The notes beneath the pieces were generated by a model, which saw only the letters and a program-made list of their open reading frames with translations, searched no databases and was not told where the DNA came from. Positions 54,301 to 64,000 of a stretch of 64,000 nt of DNA are shown here, one piece after another (the first letter of the stretch is position 1; each line of letters opens with the position of its first letter). The translations under genes and the position numbers were made by a program. Where the stretch lies: positions 23,414,652-23,478,651 of the forward strand of contig NC_083597.1 of NCBI RefSeq assembly GCF_020882245.1. Reading direction: 5' to 3'. The DNA comes from Rhopalosiphum padi. Lineage: Eukaryota; Arthropoda; Insecta; Hemiptera; Aphididae.

Positions 54301-57300
54301 TGGAAAATAGGTCAAATAGTGAAGATTAATTCATTTCTGTATAATCTCTTACTACTCTTTTTATTTTATTTTATTTATTTTTATTGTTTAAAGTTGTGTT
54401 ATTAATTTTTTTTTTACTAGACTGATATTATACAATATTATTACTTTTATTAAGTTTTTCATGGAGTTATTTATTTTATTTTATTATTTATTATTATATT
54501 AATTTTATTAAAATGTATTATTAATATTTAATACTTAGTATTTATATTAATAATAAATTAAAAATCTAAAATATGTCACTAGTCTTCAAGTTATAGTCTA
54601 TAGAGTGTGCATTTTTACTTATTATAATATGTACATGAATACATATATATTATTTTTTTGGTTAAAAAAGTGGCTCATAAAATTATATCTATATAAATCA
54701 AATAAACATCTTAAAATTTAAATAAATAATATTATTTTTATAAAAAAAAATTAGTCCTTCAATTTTAAAAATAACTTAACTACTTATCTATAAATTATAA
54801 TATAACATTATACTAAAATTACCTACCTATATCTTAAAAATTAAAAATAAATTTAGTCGAAATAACATAATATTATAAAAATATACTAATATATTCTTAC
54901 GCGAATAATTAGAATATAATATATCGTACATTATTTAATTGCTATTGATTCAGAAGTTTTTGGCAAAATTGTATAAGAAAATGACATAGCGTTTGAGATA
55001 TAATTTCAATCAAAAAATAATACATTATAATTCCCAAAAAAGGTAAGAAAAACATTAAAATTAAATGGAAACAAATTGTGTAAGATTAATAAGGTATTTA
55101 CAGACTGGATATGGAAAATATATGTTGCACGCAGTGGAGATGCAAGCCCCTTACCACAAAAAATGTGTGCTTTCTTGAAAATGTTGCTGTATAAAATTTC
55201 CTTCGCATCAATAATATGTGATTTCGGGAAAAATGTTATTGGCATAAACTCCTCCATAAACAAATCGTGTGTACACTATTGCAATAATTGATTACTTTAT
55301 GGGTATGTATTTTTGCATACGACGGTGAACAAGAAGGAGTCTTTAGTTAAATACATTGTCATAATATAACGTGATTACAATATACTTTAAACAATACATA
55401 ACATACTGTAGTCTAAACAGTATGAGTATATTGTATACGTATAATACCTAACTATATTGTATAACACTATAACAGACAGTAGTACATTGTATATAACATG
55501 TATATTACTTGTACGATATTATGGTTAAAGAACGACTACAAATCGATACATATTTTCGTCTGTCAAACACACATCATTCACCTTCAAACCAATCAAAACG
55601 AATAAAACACATTTCGTTCACGTGATCTAGAAACCATGAAATCCATATTTGTTTCCTTTAATAGCATAATTATAATTTATATAGTAGGTGTTGCACTGGT
55701 GTATAGTGGTATTGTGTGAGCAAGTACCTCCTACTGCGAATACTAACGGCCATTGCCTATCGTACACGGTTATAAATACATACATACATACATTATGATA
55801 TTATAATATCGTTTTTTATTGATCGGTCATTACGTATTAATAATTTATTATAAAACAGGTAGTAACAACAATAAAGATAGTCCAACTAACGCTGGCGCGA
55901 TAGTAGCTTTTGCAGAAATACAATAAACGGACGACTGCACACACGACAGACCGGCAGAGAATATTCAAAACGCGATTTATTATATTCATCAACACAGACT
56001 GACTGGAAAATATGCCGATAACATGGGCAATATACCAATACAATATCATGTAGGTATTTATGTCGTCATTAATCATCGACAAAACGTAGGCTGCAGGTAC
56101 TATAGTTTTGCTGTATATTATTTAGCCGTGCAATCGATTAATAATTATTTATTATTGACCTATTTGGTACATATATAATAATTATTATTTTGCCAGACGA
56201 TAAAATACTGATCATAAAGTATAATAATATACTATACATTATACGTACGTATAATACAATATTATTGTTTATGCACCCGTGCGATAATTTTCCCGAGTAA
56301 AAAAAAAAAAGGTACACATTAAGCACTTATTAAAAGGCCACACACATGCGAAGACAATAATTATACCATTCCGGCAGATAAATCGGTCACGTCTGCTACC
56401 GAAACTTGTTATGCATATCGAACGGTGAGTGAGCGTGCATATGATTATAACAACAATTACGGTGCGTGTAAATTTTATATACCTATATATTATACGTGGT
56501 ATGTGTTTACGAAACAAATCCGGTCTCATCTAACACAAATAACACAATAATATATTATATTGTATGTTGGTTTTCCATTTATCGTTTTTCAATTAATATG
56601 CGATTTGCCCAACTGCCGGGCGCGCTGCAGCCCACGCCCGACACCGCGGCCGACGGTGGTGACAGTGGCACGATGTCGCGCGTGACCTACGAATTTGTCT
56701 GTGTTGTTTTATTATTATTATTTTTTTTTTTTTCGTTGACAAGGACGATTAGCTCTCATTATGTATGTACAAATTCTACACATATATTTTTATATATACA
56801 CGCACACTGCAGCACACACTATACAGTGATTGTAGCTTTAGTACAATAAAATATATATTATATATATAATAATAATTAATAACGTCCATTAGCGTATCGC
56901 CCGTGTGAAGGTGTACCCGTGCACGACAAGGGTCGACGACGATATAGTCGCATATATATATATATATTAATAATATCATATTATGAAAAGAAAAAAAACT
57001 ACGTTTATATCGAATAATAATAATAATAACAACAACGGCAGCAGCAGCGACTATACGTCTTGCCACTGCGGCTCGGGTTTGGAACCAAGAAGGAAATTTG
57101 ATTTAGAACCTGTTTGATGTGACTGATAGCTACACTGGCGGGTAGGTATACTCGGTTGATGCGCTCCGAGTATTATGATTGTTTATTAGAGAGACTGTAT
57201 ATTATATTCATGGTATGGGATATAATTTATAACGAGTTCAAAAACGTGAGTCGCGTGTGAAATGAGCTGAAATATTCTCCGGGGGGCAGTGTGTGTGCAG

Positions 57301-57317
57301 TGCACACATACACGTCA

Positions 57318-57319
<2 letters not shown>

Positions 57320-57354
<35 letters not shown>
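57320..57354. repeat. (CA)n microsatellite
   Basis: An uninterrupted CA tract of about 35 bp, followed by CTCGCGCGG. Confidence 0.97.
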
Positions 57355-57356
<2 letters not shown>

Positions 57357-60279
57357 GCGCGGACAAATTAAGTAAAAATAAAAATCACGTATAACATACG
57401 ACCGGGTATACGGTGACGGTTCATAGATACCTGCTATAATATTATGATGTTTATACAACATGTCGGGTGCCTCAGAGATGCTGCGGCGGTGGCGGAGATC
57501 GTTATAACATATTATATACAACGTCTGCGCGTAAACGGATATTGTCCGTTTGGTGACACTGCATGAAGTATATATATATATATATATGTTTACCTATACT
57601 TACCTATTATTCACTTTATTATATTCTACTCGTATTATATACGTATCGCGCGTTCGGCGAGGCTTTTGATGTTGCCGAAAGGCTGTTAGGGCCGATTTTG
57701 ACTGCGTCCGTGAATGTACCCCACGGGCCACGACTATACGACTATACAAATTTTCCCACGCCCGGTTTCTTTCTTACGTCATATTTAGTACGACGTTCGT
57801 ACAAGTACAACGACCGGATCTTGTAATATCACAATAATTGTTCGCTAAAACTGCCAGAAACCATTAGTTTCAAAGTTCACAAAACAGCGGCACAACACCG
57901 TTTTAGAAAATATATACTTTTTTTGATCGATAACTTTTATGTAGACATAAACGTATATATTATGTTTGTTTTCGTATTATATCAGTTCTCAGAAACGATG
58001 CACGCTACGATGATCTGAAGGAACGCAAAATTTACGACTCGAATAATCAATCGCGGTGTAGTTGGGTGAGCAGTAAAATATGACAAGTATGAAATAAACA
58101 AAAGCCATAATAATGACGAATGCTGACGTTAATAGTTTACGAACGTTACCCATACATGAGAAGTAATAATGTGTGCACTCGATTATTAAATATTACATTA
58201 TATTTTATAAGAATCGTGGTATAAATGTATAATTATATAAGTTAGATTTTCGTTTTTAATCCTGCAAAACACGTTTGGCACAATGTCCGGTAGCTATACG
58301 CCTATACGTATATCATTAATTTATTATCATATCCGATTACGAATAATAATTCGGAAATTAAGTTAATCGATTTAGTATGAAATTCGGAGAGGTTCAGTGA
58401 TTATAACGAACCCAGCACATAGAAATATTTAAATAGAATATTTTACGACACTATTACCGACGGTTATAGTAGCAGCCGATCCGGCAAAATATTGTATGAA
58501 TAAATTACTTCGAAAACTTAAAAAAATTAATGTAATTACAATGATTGGATTTATAATAATTCGTTCAGTAATTATTATATTCGTTTATCAATTAATGAAA
58601 ATACCTGCAGGATATATCGGTACCATGTTAAACTATTTTTCGTTTGAAATTAAAATATAAATATTCTGACAAATTTTTATCTAGCCTAAATTTATTGTGT
58701 TCACGAATTTACGATTAAACCTTACCGCAGTATAATAACAATAAAATTCTATAAAACTGTTGTTTGTAAAACAACTACGCAAGCATAACTCTGTTTTTTT
58801 TTTTTTTTTGCAAGTGCAATAAAAACGTTAAATTGATAGAAACATTAAATCATTATTTTAATGTAAAAATGTTTTGGAGTGTTTCTAAGTATGATGGTGT
58901 ATATATATATAGGTATATCTATTAAATACAGCATATTACATACTTTAGGTTAATAGCGCTTAATGATAATATAGTATCTGTTCACTGTATATAATGGTAA
59001 AACGGCTATTTAGGCACAGTCTACGGAGGAACATCAATCAACTGAAAACGCCAAGTTCTTAAAACATTATTGAATCATCAAACGTTAATAACATTCGTAT
59101 TCATTCGAGACCGTCATCCTACAGATGAATGAGATCTTTTTCGATTAATAATAATTTGAACCGTTATAAATATATTCTTTGTTTACGTTCCATAGTTGTT
59201 GTAGGCCTGTTGTAGCGGTCAATTGTCTGTTAGATTCAACACGATTTTGTTGAGTCTTCAAATATTATTTCAATTAATACCTGTTTGTTTTTAGTTCAAC
59301 GGTAATGGAATTTAATACGTCATGATAGTATTATAATATAGCTTATGATATCTTATGATAATATGATATACAATACTACAATAGTATAATACCACGTGTT
59401 TTCGCATTGAATATCTTAAAAATAATTTCGTGTCAACTGATTATTTGCTTTTTTTTTATAAAAATTGACATTTACACAATACATTTCTTGAAATCTGTGA
59501 GAAACTAATTATTAAAACTTAACAGACTGATTTCAGACACATTCATGTGTAATATTTGCAACATTACTTACTTTACTTTGCATTTAAATTAAATTATTTT
59601 CTAACAATAATTAAAATAATAATTCACCATTACCAAACCGTTCGAAGCCTATCTAATAAAACACTTTTTCTATTAATTCATTATACCTTAATAAATGCAT
59701 TTAAACGGTACTTTTTTTCAGTGGTAAATATTTTACATGTGGCAACAAAAAGCCAGACTTTCATTTTATTATACACGTACTTTATGGCATGGCGGCGTGG
59801 CATCGTCTCTTTTTGATGTTTCAATGTTTCATCTTTATGTGATGGTCGTTTATAACGATATTTTATAAATAGAATTATTACATTTTTCTCAGATAAAAAT
59901 CGACTTATATAGTTGTATTTACATATTATTATAGAAGGACGTGCGTGCATCATAATATATAATTCATATATTACGTCTTCTATGTATACTGTGTATAATA
60001 AACTATTGATTGGAAATCAAATGGAAAAAAGTACCAAAAAGACAGTCTATAACTATTCACTAGTCTACTACAGTACGTGATACACAGTAGGAATATTATA
60101 TATATCTAAGTATATAGTATATACAGATTTGTGGACATTTTGTGTTAGAAAATCTGCAAAGAATACATTAAGCTCTTATTGAATCCCCTTCTGATTTCGT
60201 AACATTAAATTTGAATGAGAGCGTATTATACATTAGGTTCAGGTATACTATTATTATTTATTATACATTATTACATTAA

Positions 60280-61240
60280 TATAGTTGTCCCTTTCGCGAT
60301 TGCACTGCGCAGCATCGTCGCTGCTGTCCGATTATATATAAATTGTATACATATACGACGACTACACACTGCCGGATAACGCTATACAGGCTGCACCTGG
60401 TCACCTGGTGTAGATCGCGGTAACGTTATCCGGCTACCGTAATGGTATCCCGCTGGCGCTATACTGCACCGATATACATATTACAATACATATATATATC
60501 ATATATGTTCGCGCACACCGCACGAATATCTCCGGCACCCAACCGAGACGCGGACCTCCTAATATCCCATTCACGGGCGTACTCTAATTATATTGTCGTT
60601 ACTGTTTATTGCCGCTTTTTTACCCCCTCCCCCTTCCCCCAACCAGTCCAACCCCGACACCGTTCCACGCCCGATCGTGTGTCTTTCCGCGTCTCGTCAG
60701 ATACACGCTCAATACAATAAAACCATACGTACAATATATAATAAAATAAGGTATATATAGTATAACCTATATAGTGGTATATAGTATAATAAATATAATA
60801 ATGTTCAATTCGCACACCCCCAGAGGGTTTCGTGGCTGGGAGACAGACCGTCTGCAAGAAGAGGAGGAGCAGGTTTGCCCGAAAAATCGGACGAGAAATC
60901 GGCTATACACAAAGGCCCGTGCGATGTTTGTCGTCGTTGTCGTTGTTGTTTTTCCTTTTTTTTTGTACTCGAAAATGTGTAATCCTCGAGTGCGCGGTGT
61001 ACATTTGGTAATCTCTCGTCTTTTCGCCACGGGGCCACCAATATCAATAGAAACGGCTGCTGTGGTTTGTATACGCCGCCCATTGAAATACAATATAATA
61101 ATATATAGGTAGTATTATAAGATAATATTTATAATATATATATATAGTACTGACCGGTTCGACTATCGAGAGCAACCAGAACGACGGCGACGAGTCTATT
61201 ATTGTGAAAGACTCGCCGAAAAAAAAACACAAAACAAAAC
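60280..61240. promoter_or_regulatory. CpG-rich region near the right end
   Basis: GC and CpG rise here, with pyrimidine-rich runs (CCCCCTCCCCCTTCCCCC) and long overlapping open frames in several phases, a result of composition. Could be a distal Wnt7 promoter or that of an unseen neighbour. No conserved protein is recognisable. Confidence 0.28.
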
Positions 61241-64000
61241 AACTATACTATTAGGAAATACATACGTACGTATCTCGTATACCTAAATACGCGTATAGGA
61301 AACGATCGATGATGCTAAAATCACGATAAAATGTAGCATAATAGTATAATACGTATATTATGTCAATATAATATTTTTTACGACGGACGTGCATCAGACA
61401 TCGTGGTTGTATTTTGTTTATCAGCACGCGATTAAAATCGAATATTAAATTTGATTCCGCGGATGTTACAGATTCCTGTCGTCGGCAGTAGGTATAACCA
61501 ACGCTCGCTATTTTTTCATCTTTTTTTGTGGCTAATCGAACATTTGTAAGAACCAGTTTCCGTAACGTGTTTTTTATGATAATGAAAGATTCATTGAGAA
61601 AAATAAAAAAATAAAATTTAAAAAAAATACGCTTCGATAAACAAATGTAACATACTGTTGTAACGGTGGAACCACTGTATTTAAAAAAAAATGTCTTTCA
61701 TCGAAATAACAAAACCGAAAAATCGAAATAGAATCTGTACAATAATACCTACATGTGTTAAACACTGTATAGTGAATACATATATTATATTATACGCAAT
61801 TCGTCGTGGTCTAGGCACAGAGTTGTATACAGGTATATATTGTATATAATGTAATAATATTATGTATCCTTATAGCCCTATATATGTATATACCTATCCT
61901 ATACTACTACAGTCACCCTTTCAAACGTTTTGCCGATTACTCCTTACTGCCCACCTTTCATAAAAGGAGATTGTCTTATATAATGCGCTTGCGAAAACAC
62001 CTGGACCCACGTGTATACATGATCCGATATCTTGACATACGTGCGTATATATGTATTATATTTACCTTGGGTATATTAGATCGCTTTCCACCCTTGTAAG
62101 TGTACCCCATCACGTTGTGTTTTAGATAGTGTTTTTTTTCCGGACCAGATGTTCGGGTATAACCTACTCATAAAAATAATAAAGAAAATCCAATTCGTTT
62201 TACATTGAATTATTGAGAAAAAAACTAAGATAATTACAAAAATAATAACAATAATTATAACCTTACACATAAGCAAGTTAAAAATAATACTATAATTTGG
62301 CGTTTTCGCAGGTTTTTTTTTTCATTTGCAGTCGATGACTAGCGTTTATTTTCGGTATTAAGTATTTTATATGCTGCACGAGAGATAACAGTAAGTGTAA
62401 TAATATCGTCGTCGCAATAATAAACGTTGTAAACAATGCGCACAACATTAGTTTTCTTCTCGCGGCTTCCCGTGGTGTTGTTGGGGGCTAGAAGGGGGGA
62501 GTTGACCGTGATGCACCGTCAGTTGACCAATACGTGCGAATCATAATTAGATAATATTATACGCATATAATTTACTATTATTATAATATATTATAGTAGT
62601 GTACCTATTACTGTCGGATCGTCGTTGGTCGCGTTGAGTGAAATATCACGTCACGCAGCGGATGCTTGAGAAATCTTTATGGCTATACACATAAATATAT
62701 TATATACGAGTGATATGGTGTTGGGTCTCATATTTTACAACCGGCCGACATGAAAAAAAAACACCCGTCCGATGGCTTTTCAACGAATAATAATAATAAT
62801 AGTACGAATAAAAACCGTGTTCGCCAATATAATCACTATAACGATATAGTATAAGCAGCGATGGGTGCGAGAACTACTCGAATGAGTTCTCAAAACCTGT
62901 ACCTCTGATTTGCGGTCTATCTCGTTAAAAATGTATTTATTACGACTGGTGCGTAGGAATAGACTATATATATTTCGGACGTAATACCTACCTATATTAT
63001 GGTTTAACTAACACGTAAAAACTACAACGTATTTATACTTGTTATTATAGTACGTCATGGTAACATAAAATTTAGAATTTATACAAAAATAATAGTGATG
63101 AAAAAATCTATTCGGTCAATTATAAATTATAATTAAGGTCGAAAAAGACAAATCTGTCCCAGGGTAAGATTTTTTTATTGGTCATCTTAAAAGAAAAATT
63201 GTGTATAATATAAATTGACTATTTTTATTACAGTTGCAAAATAACAATAGGAAAATACAAATTAAAAAAAAATAAAATCATTTTTTGTTCTTGACTTCAT
63301 GTTCATACTCTAGTTAAGTATAATAACAATCGATAGTTAATGTCAGTTAATAATATATAGACTAATGATTATTACCTAAAACATAAACTACCTACTGACT
63401 ATATTATTATGTAGTATCGAGTAGTTTTTATTAAAGAAACCATAATAGTATGCTGACAGATATGTATAATAAAAAATATAGCCATGATTGTAGATGATAA
63501 AGTTATTTTGTTAAAATTAAAAATTTTCAATTTCAAAAAAAAATTATTATACTTGTAAGTAATAATTTAATAATTAAAGATACATAGTATATTAAAGAGT
63601 ACACTATACAAGTTGGGCCCCTATTTCTCGTGGGCCCCGGGGCTACGGCACTCCCTACCCCCCCACAATCCTATATCCTGATTACAATACGACACGAAAC
63701 ACTATAACAAGACAACGCAATGAAGCCACAATATATGGAAAACTATCGCGCCCGATCGTTTTTCAGTAAATCATTTTGGTTCAATTAGTGTTTAATATGC
63801 ATTTCACGTTTAGGAATAAAAACTTGATTTATTAGCGAAGGTTTACGAGCTGTATCTCGCTTAAATTAACAATGCGAATACATTATACATTAAGAACGAA
63901 AAAAAATTGTATGTATATTATATTTATACTTATACACATACACAGGATACACATGTATATATAATAATATATTAAATATATTTGTAGTTATTACGAACCT
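61241..64000. other. AT-rich right end of the window
   Basis: No gene recognised. The GC-rich run GGGCCCC...GTGGGCCCCGGGGCTACGG near 63617-63650 looks like the end of a degraded transposable element. Confidence 0.5.

Larger units (their letters stand above)
48091..60279. other. Long stretch without recognisable genes
   Basis: AT-rich with microsatellites and small open frames that lack any family signature. Two short signal-peptide-like frames occur (minus strand near 55989, plus strand at 53722); both are treated as weak observations only. Confidence 0.5.

Overview
The window is AT-rich insect DNA, most likely from an aphid. I base that on the very low GC intergenic sequence, the small insect-type intron in a transposase gene, the hAT-type miniature elements and one unusually long intron in a developmental gene. 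The species cannot be fixed from sequence alone. Only two protein-coding units can be supported. Everything else is intron, intergenic sequence, mobile-element remnants and simple repeats.

The host gene is a Wnt ligand on the minus strand. Four coding exons (40659-40439, 10674-10391, 6646-6256, 5553-5402) join in frame through canonical GT/AG sites to give 348 residues ending in a natural stop. The conserved cysteines (24 by my count), the lipidated-serine motif CHGVSGSC and the C-terminal CCGRGYNTHQF / CDTCVERTEEYSCK signature place it in the Wnt7 subfamily, orthologous to Drosophila Wnt2. The exon carrying the start codon and most of the signal peptide was not found with confidence; it lies upstream of 40660 or beyond the window. 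The intron between the first two recognised exons is 29,764 bp. Several CpG-rich patches and GA/CT tracts inside it and upstream of 40660 are candidate control DNA.

The second unit is a complete-looking autonomous Mutator-like (MULE) DNA transposon at 20428-22570, inserted in the giant Wnt7 intron in the opposite orientation. It has a perfect 9-bp target duplication, about 110-bp imperfect terminal inverted repeats built from short repeated motifs, and a two-exon transposase (469 aa) with a FLYWCH-type zinc finger followed by an intact D-D-E MULE domain.

Smaller mobile elements: a 307-bp hAT MITE with a perfect 8-bp duplication (14465-14771), a 220-bp hAT-like MITE with a 7/8 duplication (18298-18517), a foldback element (1311-1696), and weaker candidates at 3360-3746 and 18665-19012, plus solo ends near 32447 and 63611. 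Layout: 1-5220 is sequence downstream of Wnt7; 5221-40659 is Wnt7; 40660-64000 is upstream or first-intron sequence without recognisable genes.
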